DNA of 64,000 nt, taken from NCBI RefSeq assembly GCF_033807715.1, contig NC_084600.1, positions 46,806,324-46,870,323 on the forward strand. The letters run 5' to 3'. The stretch comes from Cololabis saira (lineage: Eukaryota; Chordata; Actinopteri; Beloniformes; Belonidae). Shown here in pieces: positions 12,650-25,755 of the stretch. Under the pieces are notes generated by a model. The model was given only the letters and a program-made list of their open reading frames with translations, was not told where the DNA came from and searched no databases. Position numbers and translations under genes: made by a program. Position 1 is the stretch's first letter, and each line of letters begins with the position of its first letter.

Positions 12650-13848
12650 ATATATATTTCTTTTTTTTGCACACGCTTCAGGAGTCGCGAAACATTACGT
12701 ATTTTATGGGCGACAGGTCATGGGTCCACAAGAATGGGCTCTATAGCGCCACCTATTTTATGTTTTTTGAAGAGCCCCATAATATGGTTTGACCTGCAGC
12801 AATGTCCTTTATGTGTCTATTATATCAGACAAAGCCCTACAAAAAAGTCTCTTGGACCCATGCTCTAAGTTACACAGGAAGTCCAGCATTTTGAACAGAA
12901 AGTGTCATTTTTCATGAATTCTGGTCATTTCCAGGCCTCGTACTTTAACGAACTCCTCCTAGAGATTTTATCAGATTGGCTCACAACTTGGTTTGTACAA
13001 TCTAGACACATGGCCGACGCTAAATTGCGAAGCTTTTAAGTTTTTACCAGAGGGCTTGACCGTAGTCATTCGGCGAAGTTTGAGGTCATTTTTAAGCCTC
13101 GCCATCAAACATCAATTGGCTGTAATTCAGCAATACATGATTTGATGTGGTTGAAAACGTATGTGCATGATTGTAGGCTGAGCCTGAAGACATCTATGGT
13201 GGAATATTCAGGATCGGTTGTAGCGCCACCTGTTGGCACCAGGAATTGTCATGTCTTCTATTATGCATCTGTGCTCCAAGCAAGATCAGTTTATTGATCT
13301 CAAAGTTGGTCAGATAATAGGTAAGACATTGACGATGACTGACAGAGAAAACTGTAAGTTCTTATCAAAGGGCGTCACCGTTAGAGGTTGTCAAATTTCC
13401 GTGTCTCGCCATGAACATAAAAGTTGTTGTAACTTAAACATAATTGGTCAGAATTAACCCAAAATCAATTCATGTATCAGGCTTCCATTCTGAACAAGTG
13501 GATATGACAATCTTGGATGAACTCCATAGCGCCACCTTTGATAGATCCTATTTTCTGCCATAACTTTTGAATGGTTTGATATAGAGAGTCGTGTAATCGG
13601 ACTTGGTTTTGACTCCTTCACCTTCATTGGTTTAAATTAACCCCGCCCCTTCTTCTGATTGGTTGATGTGTGATACTTCCGATTTTCTGCCATAACTTTT
13701 GAATGGTTTGATATAGAGAGTCGTGGGTGGTTTCATCCACTAAATGTCCAGTTCTGAAGAATCTACATCAAGTCATACAAGCTTCCACTGCAGCCTGAAC
13801 CTGCACAAGGGTGGAGGACCGTTCATCACTGCTTGCAGCTTTAATTCT
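12650..13848. mobile_element. Dispersed element F2 sharing the F1 tail
   Basis: A 1.2-kb block with TAGCGCCACCT at three places (about 12747, 13218, 13527) ends with CCGTTCATCACTGCTTGCAG followed by CTTTAATT, the F1 terminal module. Near the end, CTGCCATAACTTTTGAATGG occurs twice (13555 and 13687). No transposase or reverse transcriptase frame was recognised. Boundaries on the left are uncertain. Confidence 0.6.
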
Positions 13849-14828
13849 GCGTTATTTCCGCGTAGATAAGAGTGAGTTTGATGCTCCTTAACAAGGTTGG
13901 TTAGTTCGAGTTAGTTGTGGGGGTGGTTTCACGCATCAGAGGCCAACTGATGTAAATCACATTTTGGTTCCGTAACTTTGGGGATCAGAATCTTATTGGC
14001 TCGTAGATCCACATCACACTGGACGATCATCCGGGCGGCTGTACAGACTCTGCAGAATCTGGTTGTTTCCTCCTTCTCTGAGTTGCTGAGGGGAGACCAC
14101 TTTATAAATGAAAAAACACTTTATATATGTTAAAGCAAGAAAAAACTGTTTTTCATAATAGGTCCCTTCAACAATTAAAGACTATTTTACAACCTCCTGA
14201 GCAGTTTTTTCCAACTAACCCTCTGAAGCTGAAGGTCCCAGTAAAGCGTGATGAAGTGGTTTTCTGCGTCACATCATCGGCTGCTCTGCCGTCTCTGTGA
14301 GAGCAGCAGTAAATCACCTCTCCAGGAGCTCGTGTAGTACTTTAAAAAGCTCGTGGAGTACTTTTAAAAGCTTTACTTTTAAAGCTTGTGTAGTACTTTT
14401 AAAGGTCCCGGCGTTGGCCGGAGCAGCAGAGACGTTACAGTACGAGCTGTTCCCGGTATCGGGTTCTTCACCTGATCCCACTGAGCCGGTTCAGGCTGCA
14501 GATGAAGAATAAACTTCATGATTGCACCTGAAGGGAGAAAGAAAACGAGCCAGAAAAGCTCACTCAGTCGGAGCAGCGTTCATGCCTGAACTGTTTCCCG
14601 TAGATTGATGCTCCGGTCCTGCAACTCCAGTTCCAGCTGACCTTAAACCCAGCTTCCCCCGGTCCCCGAGCAAGGCAGCGAGCGTGGACAGGGAGGAGTA
14701 GAACCTCCACCCGTCCGTCTGGTGTAAACACGGCTCCGTTCCAACGGTATCTGGTGACGTCTCCCAACAGTTTGCTGCTCGATTTAATCCGACTGAGATG
14801 AAATACGGGGAAGAAACAGCACAGTAGT
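13849..14828. other. No gene recognised
   Basis: Unique-looking DNA. A small local repeat of GTAGTACTTTTAAAGCTCGTG type lies at about 14325-14405. No exon is supported. Confidence 0.5.
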
Positions 14829-14837
14829 TTCATTGTT

Positions 14838-15042
14838 ACGTCCCTGACTGCTCGCTCTGCACGGAATCACTGGAATCACGTTTACGTCCCTGACTGCTCG
14901 CTCTGCACGGCCAGAGACGGAGAACGGAATCACGTTTACGTCCCTGACTGCTCGCTCTGCACGGCCAGAGACGGAGAACGGAATCACGTTTACGTCCCTG
15001 ACTGCTCGCTCTGCACGGCCAGAGACGGAGAACGGAATCACG
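14838..15042. repeat. 54-bp minisatellite, three to four units
   Basis: Units contain TTTACGTCCCTGACTGCTCG, CTCTGCACGGCCAGAGACGG and AGAACGGAATCACG. A GAGAGTTT 9-bp run follows at about 15045-15078. Confidence 0.95.
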
Positions 15043-15480
15043 TTTCAGAGTTTGAGAGTTTGAGAGTTTGAGAGTTCTGGAGAACTGGATCCTGCGACCA
15101 CACAAGACTCGTGGGTTTCCAGACGTCACGCACACGTGCGTCGGGTTTGGTGTCGGTTCTCCGTGATGCAGGAAAAAACCAGAGAGGAGACGCACACTTT
15201 TACTCCCTAGTGCAGATTCTTTCAGCACATCAATCGTCGTTACGTTTCGAGTGCATTTTGCTCTTTTTCAGACTGATTTGGAAACAATAGACGCCAAGTT
15301 TTAAGCCTCCCCAGGGGTCACATGGTATAGAAAACCATTCATTCACCACTTCATTTATTCAACACCTGGTGTAGAATAAAATACAACATCTAAATATAAC
15401 ATGCAGAGTAAATGTATCCAGATATCCAAACATCTTATAACTAGATAAACATCAGGCCAGCTGGCCGTCATACATATTTA

Positions 15481-15875
15481 CACTGGAAAAACTCAAAATC
15501 TCAACAAGAATATTTGTCTTATTTCTAGTTAAAATGTCTTATTTTTAGTCAGAAAAATCTCATTCCACTTAAAACGAGACTCAAAAATTTTCACCTGTTT
15601 GAAGTAGATTTTCACTTAAAATAAGTAGAAAAATCTGCCAGTGGAACAATTTTTTTATGCTTGTAATGAGAAGATAAATCTTGTTCCACTTGCAGATTTT
15701 TCTACTTATTTCAAGTGAAAATTTACTTGAAACAGGTGAAAATTGTCAAATAACAAGTTATTTTTTCCAGTGATGAGTCTTGTTTTAAGTGTAATGAGAT
15801 TTTTTTACTAAAAATGAGACATTTTAACTAGAAATAAGACGAATATTCCTGGTAAGATTTTGAGTTTTTGCAGTG
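15481..15875. mobile_element. Foldback MITE with TA target (Tc1/mariner-like ends)
   Basis: Inverted ends CACTGGAAAAACTCAAAATC and GATTTTGAGTTTTTGCAGTG are flanked by TA on both sides. The two arms are complementary over most of the element (for example TTGTCTTATTTCTAGTTAAA against TTTAACTAGAAATAAGACGA). A second copy is at 60235-60497. Confidence 0.85.
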
Positions 15876-16668
15876 TAGTGATAAAAAGAAAAATACAAAG
15901 GCTCCTCCTAGTTTAAAGATGGCTACATTTTAAAGTTTATGCAAGGTTATATATTTTTTTAAAGATTTAACACATTTTTCTAAAAAGATTTACTCATAAA
16001 TTAAAGTTCAATTCCTTATCCTTGATATGGACAAAGGACAAGTCGACCCGTAGAGAAACGACAATAGACAGAAATCATTATATAAAAGCAACACATGCAA
16101 ATGATCAATAGGTAGGATCAATAGATCAATAGGTAGGATCCCCCCATGTAACTACTGTATGGATCACATGCAGGTAACCAGGAATCAGAAAAGGAAACAG
16201 ACTCTGGGTTTCCAGACGTCCCGTCACGAGTGCAGGGTTTGGTTTGCGTTTACACTTCCACCTTATTTACGTCTCATAAATTCGTCTTCTTCAACCTCAA
16301 GTTTAAGGAAGAACCTTGTCCCTGATTGCCCGGGTCGCGGGGGTCGGGTAGGTCCGGTGTTTCCGGCGTTTCCGGCGTCTCGGACCGGACGCAGCAGCGT
16401 GAGACTGTGTGGGAGCTGAGACAGGAAATGATGCGATGGACCAGGAAGCTGCCGCTATTGTTGGAGCTAAAGCCGGAAACTCTGTTCAGGACGATACGCT
16501 CCGGAGCTGGAGGTCTGAGCCGAAATCACAGGAGAAAGAAAAGTGGCGACGTCACGCGATACACAAACACACACATCATTCAAGACCGCTGGAGACGGAG
16601 CGTTTTCCTCAAAAGAAAGAAAAGTGGAACTAAATATCTTCCACTTGAGGACACGGCGGCCGGGGTTA

Positions 16669-16960
16669 GGGGGTGGGGTTGGGTTAGGGTTGGTTTAGGT
16701 TAGGGTTGTTTAGGGTTAGGTTAGGGTTAGGATTAGGGTTGGTTTAGGGATAGGTTAGGGATAGTTTGGGGTTGTTTAGGGTTAGGGTTAGGGTTAGGTT
16801 AGGGATAGTTTGGGGTTAGGTTGGGGTTGGGTTAGATTAGGGTTGGTTTAGGGTTAGGTTAGGGTTAGATTAGGGTTGGTTTGGGGATAGGTTAGGGATA
16901 GTTTGGGGTTGTTTAGGGTTAGGGTTAGGGGTAGGGTAAGGTTAAAGGTTGAGGTTAGGG
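16669..16960. repeat. Degenerate telomere-like GGGTTA array, left part
   Basis: Runs of GGGTTAGGGTTAGG with GGTTTAGG, GGGATAGG and GGGGTTG variants. It is interstitial and degenerate, not a chromosome end. The array resumes at 17648 after a transposon. Confidence 0.9.
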
Positions 16961-17647
16961 CAGTGCTGGAAGTGGAAGACATGAAAGGTGGGGCGCGACA
17001 AACGGGAGAATATTTTCAATTTCATGCCTATCTTACTATAAATACTATTGACAATAAATATAATTCACTCTAAACAAAACACACACACAAACATAGTAAT
17101 AATTAATAGCTAAAATGATTAAAAAGCATTAGGAGACCGGAGAAAAATGTACCCTGGAACTAAAGTGTAAAAACAATGATTGACGTCCGACTGTTAATTG
17201 TAGCGGGCCAATCCCTTCATCGGACAGAACGCTTTAAACATCCTTCTTCCCTCTGCCAATTCATATCTCTGCGAGAGGCTTTTCAGCTGCTGCTTCTCTA
17301 AAAACTAAGTACAGATCCAACTCAACATTGAGCAGGATCTGAGAGTGGCAGTTTCCAGCCTGCAACCCCGTTTTGAAAGGATGTGCAAAACAGGCAACAC
17401 TGCAGCCACTAGTGCTGGGAAAGTTATATTGTTTATGTTTTTGCAAATGAAGTTATGATGGCACAACTGCACTTTTATTTAATTATTTTCTTTTTTTGAA
17501 CTTTGTGTTATTTGTTGTTTTTGATTTTTATTCAGTATCAAATATGACTGGTATACTGGGTGCTAGTAATTTCAATACATTTAAAATAATTTGAAAATCC
17601 CCACTTGTTCAAAGTGGGGAATGATGTAAAAAGTTTGAGAACCACTG
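16961..17647. mobile_element. hAT transposon remnant inside the telomere-like array
   Basis: The right end TTTGAGAACCACTG is a typical hAT terminus. The left end CAGTGCTGG is its degenerate partner. Flanking GGTTAGGG and GGTTGGGG could be an 8-bp target duplication but lie in repeat DNA. A transposase C-terminal trace lies inside (17252-17410). Confidence 0.7.
17252..17410 (+). pseudogene. hAT transposase C-terminal dimerisation domain, broken
   Basis: Forward reading across frames gives SANSYLCERLFS, then AAASLKTKYRS, then QLNIEQDLRVAVSSLQPRFE. This matches the YLCExxFSxxxxLKTKYRxxL...DLRVAVSS pattern of hAT transposases. At least two frameshifts and a stop mean it is dead. Upstream transposase parts are absent. 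Confidence 0.8.
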
Positions 17648-18130
17648 GGTTGGGGTTAGGTTGGGGTTAGGGTTATGGGTAGAGTTTAAGGTGAGGAGAG
17701 AGGTTGGGAGAGAGGATTGTAAGGTGTAGATAGAGAGGATAGAGGAGAGGAAGTGAGGAGAGGTATTGAGGTTAGAAGAGATGGGGTGTTAGGGTTAGTT
17801 TGGGGTTAGGGTTAAGGTTGGGGGGTTGGTTGGGGCTAGAGTAGGGGTTAGGTTGGGGGTAGGGGTTGGGGTTTGGGTTAAGTTTAGTATTGGGGTTAGG
17901 GTTATGGGTTAGGAGGTATGTTTGGGTTTAGGGTTAGGGGTTAGGGTTAGTTTGGGGTTAGGTTGAGGGTAAGTTAGGGATAGGGGTATGAGGTTAGGGT
18001 TAGGGTTACGGTAGGTTGTCGTTGGGGTTAGGTTGAGGTTAGAGTAGGGGTAAGGTGAGGGGTAGGGGTTGAGGTTATGGTTAGTTTAGGGTTATGTTGA
18101 GGTCAGGGTTACGGTAGGTTGTCATTGGGG
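17648..18130. repeat. Degenerate telomere-like array, right part
   Basis: GGGGTTAGGTTGGGG and GGGTTAGGGTTA words, with a GAGAGGA-rich interruption at about 17690-17775. More degenerate than the left part. Confidence 0.88.
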
Positions 18131-19560
18131 TCGGGGCTGCTGCAGTACCGTCATGATCTGCCCTTACGTTGACCTGAAAGTTTCTGTGCGCCGGTTTCAT
18201 GTCAGTGACGACTCTGTAATTGTGTTAACGAGAGAAGAAGAGGTTTGCCGGCTTCTCACCCTCGTCAGGAGATAATCCCTGAGACACCAGGACGGCCCGA
18301 CTTCTCTCTGACTTCTCTCTGATTTAACCCCGCCGTTATTCTGGCCTGACTCCACGACCGATGTCTGCTGACCTGTGAATCTTCCCCGCAGGAGAAACAC
18401 CTGCCTGTTAGGGTAGTAGGGAGTCCAGAATCTAGAGTGCCAAATGTGAATTTTGGCTTTGTTTGTTTTGAGATCGCCATGAAAGGTTCAGCCCAGGAAA
18501 GATTATGTCCGGTATCATTTGAAAGTGTAGCTTTTATAGTTTCGTATGCTACCCACTACGATGGGGTGGAGAACATGGATCTTGTGTTTTGTTGCAGGTG
18601 TTGCTCGTGTTGGGGGCGCCAACTTTGTTGCATTTGTATTTTGAAGTTGTTATAAATCAAATACTTTGTTGACAAAACGTACTTGGAGTTTTGACCTATC
18701 GGCTTTAGGGCGTCTTGTTTGGGAAACAGTTGAAAGAAAATACCGACAGCTTTTGAGTAACTTGAGTTGGTTAAGGAATGTAAGGCATTGCATTTAGACA
18801 TCAAACATGTTGAATAAAGAAACAACTACTAACTTTTACATTTAAAGACATAGTAGAAGAAACTGATCGTTATATAACATCGTACTCGTATCCAGTGAGT
18901 TTGACCTAAACTGAGCTTTAGTCGCGTCATCGTCCGTTTCCACCGCGGCTTCGCTGCAGTTCAGATAAATGTGAAGGATTAAATCACTTCAGCAAATGAA
19001 TCTGTCGACGTTCTGCTTCCTGTTGTCAGATCTGAGGTTCCTCTCCGTCGCGTGGAGCCGCCGCCGCCGAGCTAACGCTCAGAAAATCACAGCAACGCAC
19101 CCTTGGAGGCAATAAAAGTCAAGCCGGGTTATTTTTGGACGCTGCGCGCCGTCAGAAACCAAAATGAGAGTTTAGGTACCAGAACCGGCGGAACACGCCC
19201 TGTCTGTAAAACCGGCATAGGAAAAGAAAAAAGAGTCCAAAAAATGTGCATTCCTGAGACGCAGAAGCATGAGGACGACGGACGTCTGATCCCACACGGA
19301 TCTGGATCTGGGGGGGAAGAAGAGAAGGATGAGGATGATTGAGAGGGAAAGGAAAACAAATCAGCGCAGATTAACAGGCAATTGCTCTGGTTTTTCTGGG
19401 GTTTCCTCCCAGATTCAGAATCTGCACCGTCGGCCTTTAAAGCTGAAGCCAGAGAGGATGAAATAGAGCGGAGAGAGAAGGAGACGGATGGAGAGGTCAG
19501 GAGGACAGAACCAGGACCAGGACCGACGCTCCAGCGGGACAGGGGGACGTCTGAAAGGGG
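18131..19560. other. No gene recognised
   Basis: Unique-looking DNA with no supported exon and no clear repeat; a purine-rich stretch lies near 19310-19560. Confidence 0.5.
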
Positions 19561-19564
19561 GGAG

Positions 19565-20015
19565 AAAAAAAAATGGAAACAAAAAAATAAATAAATACAA
19601 AATAAAAGATTTAATACAATATAAAATAAAGAATTACAAACATAAATTAATAAATAAAAATAATAAATAAATTTAAAAAAATAAAATTAAATAAAATATA
19701 AAATAAAGAATAAAAAATAAAAAGTAAATAAATAAATAAAAATAATGATTAAATAAAAATATTTATTGAATAAAAATGTAAATAAAAATAAATAAAATTA
19801 AATAAAAAAAGATAAATAAAAAAATGTACAAAAGATAAATGTATTAATTAAAAAAATTATAGATAAATAAATGTTAAATATTTATAGATAAGATATTATA
19901 GATAAATAAACGCATAAAAATAAAAAAAATATTTAAAAAATAAATTGAAACATTTTACAAAATTAAAAACATAAAAAAAAAATGTAAAACATAAAAAAAC
20001 AAAACAAAAAAAAAC
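19565..20015. repeat. A-rich low-complexity tract of AAATAAAT words
   Basis: About 450 bases nearly free of C and G, dominated by AAATAAATAAAAATAA words with irregular spacing. Confidence 0.95.
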
Positions 20016-20329
20016 GGTCCAACTAGGGGCCATCCTGCTCGGACCCTGGTGTACGGCGCAACCGTGCAGCTACACTTGTTGCTAACGTAGCCTGACAGCG
20101 TGTTTCTACTGGCCCCGCGGGGAGCAGCGGGATGGAGACGGGAGGTTTACAGGTTTACTGGTTTACAGGCCCGGGTTGTTTCCACGCCGACGTTTCCTCT
20201 GCTGAAATTGATCTGCCTTTACGCTCGACTCCAGGAGCTGCAGCTCCGGACCCTCCCAGAACCAAACTTGTCTGTAACGGTGACTACGTTTCACATAAAC
20301 GGCGGCGTGCGTGACCGTCACGCTTCAGC

Positions 20330-20595
20330 AGGGGGGGAGATCCTTCCTCCTGGTCTACAGTTGTATCTCTCGGCCCCCCCAACCCTAACCCTAACCCTAA
20401 CCCCAACCCCCTGCAGGACGGAGGAGCTCCTTCCTCCTGGTCTTCTCCAGCATCTCTGCAGTCGTATCAGTTATATCTCAGCCCCCCCAACCCCAACCCT
20501 AACCCCCTGCAGGACGGAGGAGCTCCTTCCTCCTGGTCTTCTCCAGCATCTCTCTGCAGTCGTATCAGTTGTCTCTTTTACCCCCCCAAACTCCG
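20330..20595. repeat. About 100-bp tandem repeat, two to three units
   Basis: Units carry CTGCAGGACGGAGGAGCTCC, TTCCTCCTGGTCTTCTCCAG and CCAACCCTAACC. The CCCTAA words are telomere-like in the opposite orientation to the 16.7-18.1 kb array. Confidence 0.85.
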
Positions 20596-20599
20596 TTAG

Positions 20600-21290
20600 T
20601 GCTGATGTGCTGAATGTGACCCCGGTGAGGGGGTTTTAGCTGCGGTAAACTTGACCATACCCCCCCCTAAGTGCTGGGTAAGTGCTGGCTAAGCTGCGAT
20701 GCTGCTATCTGAGCCTTCGGGGGGTTCGGGAGAGAAGAGCATCATCATGACGACTTTTAGAGGTCAAGACGAGCTGTTGTTTAAAAGCCGAGTCAGAGGA
20801 GTGTTTGATCTGGGCAGTAATCTCCCCCCCAGGTCATGTGACCCGTCACTCCCATCACAGACCTCCGACCCCCCGGCTTACGACCCGGAGGTCTGGACCC
20901 GTGACTCCAGTTAATCTCCCCTCTGACCCCCGACTGAACCCAAACCTCCAGGACCGATCCGCTCGCCGCTCAGATCTGAACCTGAAGGAGGGATTGTAAT
21001 GTCCATCACTTCTCTGCCACGTCTGGCTGAAACTCCCCGCACCTTCCCACCTGTCATCACCTCGTCCCTCACAGTCCTCCCGACTTCTGTTTACACCCAA
21101 CGTTAGTAGTTTACACACCCGGGTGAGAATGATCCAACGTTTGTGGACTGACATTGTTATAAACGCTGGACTGGAGCGTTGGGGGGTGCTGGTTCACTTC
21201 CTGTGGTAGCCGTGAGAAAGACCTAAAGTAGTCAAGACCGCCTGAACCAAGACCAAGAACAAGACTATTTAAGTTCAAGAACAAGACCAA
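20600..21290. other. No gene recognised
   Basis: Unique-looking DNA. Open frames here lack domain character or splice context. Confidence 0.5.
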
Positions 21291-21705
21291 GGGCCTTTCT
21301 CAATATGCGTTCTTGTCTGTTGTTGTCCGTTCTTGTGAAACGTCATCAGTCGCCAAGTAATGGTAGCCATACTGTCCCAATACACAAGTTCGCATTTCGC
21401 CAAGAACGGATAAAATTCCCCGAAGTGTTCTTGACACGCCCCTCTTACCGAGGATGCATCGGTCGGTACCTCCTAGGAACTTCTCAACACAAGTATCCCA
21501 GCATGCATTTGGGCAGTTGGCGAACAGCGGGAAACCGGCGGACAAAAAGCCCGGCTGTAGGAGGCGGGAACGCATCGTCTCAAACTGACAACAGCGTTCT
21601 GTTGCTCGTGATCTTGCAAGTTCAGTCTTCCAAGAACAACTAGCAAGAACATTCTCTGCAATAACACAAGTCTATTCTTTGCGTTCTTTGTATTGAGAAA
21701 GGCCC
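21291..21705. mobile_element. 415-bp DNA transposon-like element, superfamily unclear
   Basis: Inverted ends GGGCCTTTCTCAATA and TATTGAGAAAGGCCC. It is inserted in an AGACCAAGAC-rich stretch, so the flanking CAA or CCAAG repeats cannot be read reliably as a target duplication. No transposase. Confidence 0.75.
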
Positions 21706-21860
21706 CAAGACCAGGACTAGTTAAGGTCAAGACCAAGACTACCACTAAGGTCTTATGTGAGGAGTAACTAACTCTGAACTGTGATGTAACAGCTGCTGCA
21801 GGACTTTCTCACCACCTCAAATATGCCGAGTCAGGAAATTAATTTAACAAGGATAAGCCG

Positions 21861-21982
<122 letters not shown>

Positions 21983-22146
21983 ATGGTGGAGCGTGAATGA
22001 AGCCCTGCATAATTCAGTTATACTGAGTGTGTGTGTGTGTGTGTCCAGATCGACAAGGATTCGGTTCCTGAAAACTTCAGCAGAATAAAGTTAATCAATA
22101 GAGATCATTGACCAGAGCCGACCAATCAGTAACCAGAACCAGAGTT

Positions 22147-22595
22147 GTGCAAACCATTCAAAAGTTACTGCAGAAAGTAGGAACTATCAGATATGGACCA
22201 ATCACATGAAGGGTGGGCGCGCTTTTTGGCGTCTAGCGTCGCCACGGTAACACTTTTGAAAGAGAAAAGTAAGGCGTGGTGTCGCAGGATGGACACGCAC
22301 ATTTTGATGTATAACACACCTGGGTGCACGTTATAGTTCGGGCCGTATTAACGGCCGAAGAAATGGCATAAATTGCACCAAAATTACAGGATTAATTGAA
22401 AATGGCCGACTTCCTGTTGGGTTTGGGCCATGGCTCCAAGAGACTTTTCTTTAAGTTGTGACATGATACAGGTGTGTACCGATTTTCGTGCATGTACGTT
22501 GCACCACGGACCGGTTTAATGTCTGACAATATAATATATAAAAATATAATATATAAAATGACAAGATCGGCATTAAAAACTGTGGTATTTTCTCT

Positions 22596-22639
<44 letters not shown>

Positions 22640-22992
22640 TAAAGCTGCAAGCAGCCCTCACGCCCTAGCCGACTTCCTGTTGGGTTTGGGCCATGGCTCC
22701 AAGAGACTTTTCTTTTAGTTGTAACATGATACAGGTGTGTACCGATTTTCGTGCATGTACGTCAAACCGTATTGTGGGGCTTGAGGAACAAAGTTTTCTA
22801 GGGGGCGCTGTTGAGCCGTTAGGCCACGCCCATTAATGTAAACCATTAAATATCACATTTTTCACCAGGACTGGATTTGTGAAACATTTGGTGACTTTTG
22901 GGGCACGTTTAGGGGAAAAAAAGGCCCTCATTTAGTTGGAAGAGGAGGAAAGTTCCTACAGATACAATAGGGCCCTAACACTGTCAGTGGTT
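22147..22992. mobile_element. Family F1, two adjoining partial copies separated by (TAA)n
   Basis: 22147-22500 is one F1 part, from the ATTCAAAAGTTACTGCAGAA region to GTGCATGTACG. 22640-22992 is another, starting ATTAAAGCTGCAAGCAGC and ending in the GGGCCCTAA hairpin region (about 22970-22992). An AT-rich stretch and a (TAA)n tract (about 22598-22639) lie between and directly precede the tail module. Confidence 0.82.
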
Positions 22993-22999
22993 GGGCCCT

Positions 23000-24060
23000 A
23001 ATGATAAGAAAAGAGGTGAAATAATACAAAGCAGCAGTTGTTAAACAGTAAGGGCAGTAGATCCAGCAGGTTCATCTCATTCTTACAATGGCACGTTTCT
23101 ATACGGTCAAAACGTACAAAGACCGGGTCAAATACAGGATTACAAACGTAATCTGTAACAATTCAATTCGTACGGTGAATTAAACCAATTTGACAATTCT
23201 ACGTCACAATGCCTGCACTCAGGGCTCATCCATCACTAGTATTTAATTAAAGAGTACGCTTAAATAACAAATAAAATGAAATAAGAGCAGCCTGAGGACG
23301 GAGGACGTCTGTGCGCGTGACGGATAACGATAATGTGAAGTTAAAGTGTTTAAATCCGTCTGTAGCTGCAGTTTGGTCCGTTCAGGGTTTTCATGGGACC
23401 AGAACTCTGACCACCGTGACATTGGATTAGCTAACCGTGTTTAGTCGTAAACTCGGACCCTAACGAGCGCTAACGAGATGATTCTCCAAACCTGTGACCC
23501 GAGTCTGACTCCTGGTCTGGTTCAGACCCGGGTCAGAGATAATCACAGATAATCTGTTACGGCAGCAGCAGCGCTAGTCCCAGCTGCTAAACCAGTTTAG
23601 TTCCAGTCCAGGTCCCAGGTCTTAGTTTCCAGTCCAGGTCTCAGGTCCAGGTCCAGGTCCAGGTCCAGGTCTCGGGTCTCAGGTCTCTGGTCCAGGACCA
23701 GCAACGTCTCTCTACTGCTGTTGTTGGGCTCGTGTGAAACACATGACCGCCGTCACTGCCAGAGATCAACATCCATCTAATTTCACTCTGAGCTGCTGAA
23801 TATTTGGTCTCCTACTACAACTACTACTGTCATTTAGCAGACGCTTTTATCCAAAGCATTGTTCTGGCTGTTGTTTTTCTTGCTTGTGTTGTTCTCTCAG
23901 AACAACACAAGCACAAAAATCCCATATGAGGTCCAGCTGGATCAGAGCTGGTCAGAGTAATGAGAGTCCAGGTGGACTCAGGTGCTGCCATGCTAATGCT
24001 ACAATCTATATATACAAGGGTGCACACAAGCCGGTACTCGAGGGCCAGTCTAGTCTTGAC
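23000..24060. other. No gene recognised
   Basis: Mostly unique-looking DNA. A short (CCAGGT)n run lies near 23640-23690. Confidence 0.5.
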
Positions 24061-24062
24061 AC

Positions 24063-24295
24063 TAGGGCTGTGCGATTAATCGATTTATTAATCAAAACGA
24101 TCTTTTTCTTTCATCCAAAAGATCCAAAAAAATTCTCTCATGAAAAAGGTCCCCTGATCTAAGACATCCACCTAGTTGGACGCGTTTCTGTCCCTACAGA
24201 GGCACGCGGCGATGCGCACGTACGTTGCGCGTCGCCGCGTGCCCTACGCCGCAAGCTTTGCGTTGGTGTAACGCGGAACCATAAATCAGCCTTTA
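24063..24295. mobile_element. MITE fragments, including a PIF/Harbinger-like right end with hairpin
   Basis: 24064 onward (GGGCTGTGCGATTAATCGA) resembles one MITE end. 24198-24240 is a strong hairpin (GCACGCGGCGATGCGC / GCGCGTCGCCGCGTGC) followed by GCGTTGGTGTAACGCGGAAC and CATAAATCAGCC, the end of the MITE found complete at 48137-48267. The left arm is not recognisable. Confidence 0.6.
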
Positions 24296-24427
24296 CAGTT
24301 ACAGCCAATTTGCCGACTCGGCAAATTTGCTGCCATGAAGGAGATGAGCCCTAAACTTTAAAAGAGGACTAAGCATGTACAAAGTTTTATGGAACAGTCA
24401 ACTACTATTGGTGAGTCAGTGTAACCT

Positions 24428-24840
<413 letters not shown>

Positions 24841-25640
24841 TTCTCCTGAACAAGTTTGTAACTTTACTCTGCTTTCTGCAGCATGGGCCTATAGGCTTGG
24901 CTCAATAAAAGTGAGAATAAATGTTGTTTGATGGGTAGGATGATGTTGTTGAACGTTAAAATGACTATCATAAGGCCCATGGAGAATGCTCCGCCCCCTC
25001 TGAGACCCGCGCTCCGCCACTGCCCCAGCGCTTACGTAGCTCTCCCCACCCGGACCTTTATGCACCGCTCCGGTTCTTGGGGGGCCTCGTCCTCCCGGTG
25101 AACTGGTTTTTGTCCAAGCTCGTTAACTCTGAGCCGGACTGGGACGCTGCGTTTGAAGCAGAATCTCTGAGAGAGTTCTGGTTCTGGTTTAGTCCGACCT
25201 CTGGTCGGCGTGGCTTCTATCACAGACGATGTTGGACTACGATCGTTTACTGGAATGTTCCCGGATCCCCGAACACCTCACAGGTCAGACGCAGCTAACG
25301 CTAGTCCTGCTAGTCCTGCTAGTCGTGCATACATACATGTCTAAACTGCTACGGGGCTGATTAGCTCAAACATCTGGGACTCTGTTGTTCCAGAGGTCGG
25401 AACCCAACGTTCCTCCATCACTTCCTCCGTCACGTCAGTGTCCGTCATTAGTCAAGCTAATCAGATCATTCAGTTCCAGTTTATCTTCGGTCATGACAAC
25501 ACAAAAAAAGAATAAAAATAAGACAAACATCAAAATAGCTTTTACAAAAATAAAAATGACAACAATGAAACAAATACACTGTTCAAAGAAAACATTACAA
25601 AAAAAGGTTCCAATATACAAATAACATCTAGACCGAAAAA
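24841..25640. other. No gene recognised
   Basis: Unique-looking DNA with an A-rich stretch at about 25498-25620. No exon is supported. Confidence 0.5.
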
Positions 25641-25644
25641 GGTG

Positions 25645-25755
25645 TCCATGTTCTGATCAGAACATCCATGTATTGATCAGAACATGCATGTATTGATCAG
25701 AACATCCATGTACTGATCAGAACATCCATGTATTGATCAGAACATCCATGTTCTC
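25645..25755. repeat. 22-bp tandem repeat, about five units
   Basis: Units of ATCCATGTATTGATCAGAAC with small changes. Confidence 0.93.

Noticed and set aside
16669..18130. True telomere
   Set aside because: Repeats are degenerate, interrupted by a transposon and flanked on both sides by ordinary sequence.
20100..20639. 179-codon frame with repeated TEELLPPGLLQHL
   Set aside because: The repetition follows a roughly 100-bp DNA tandem repeat with CCCTAA words; no domain or splice evidence.
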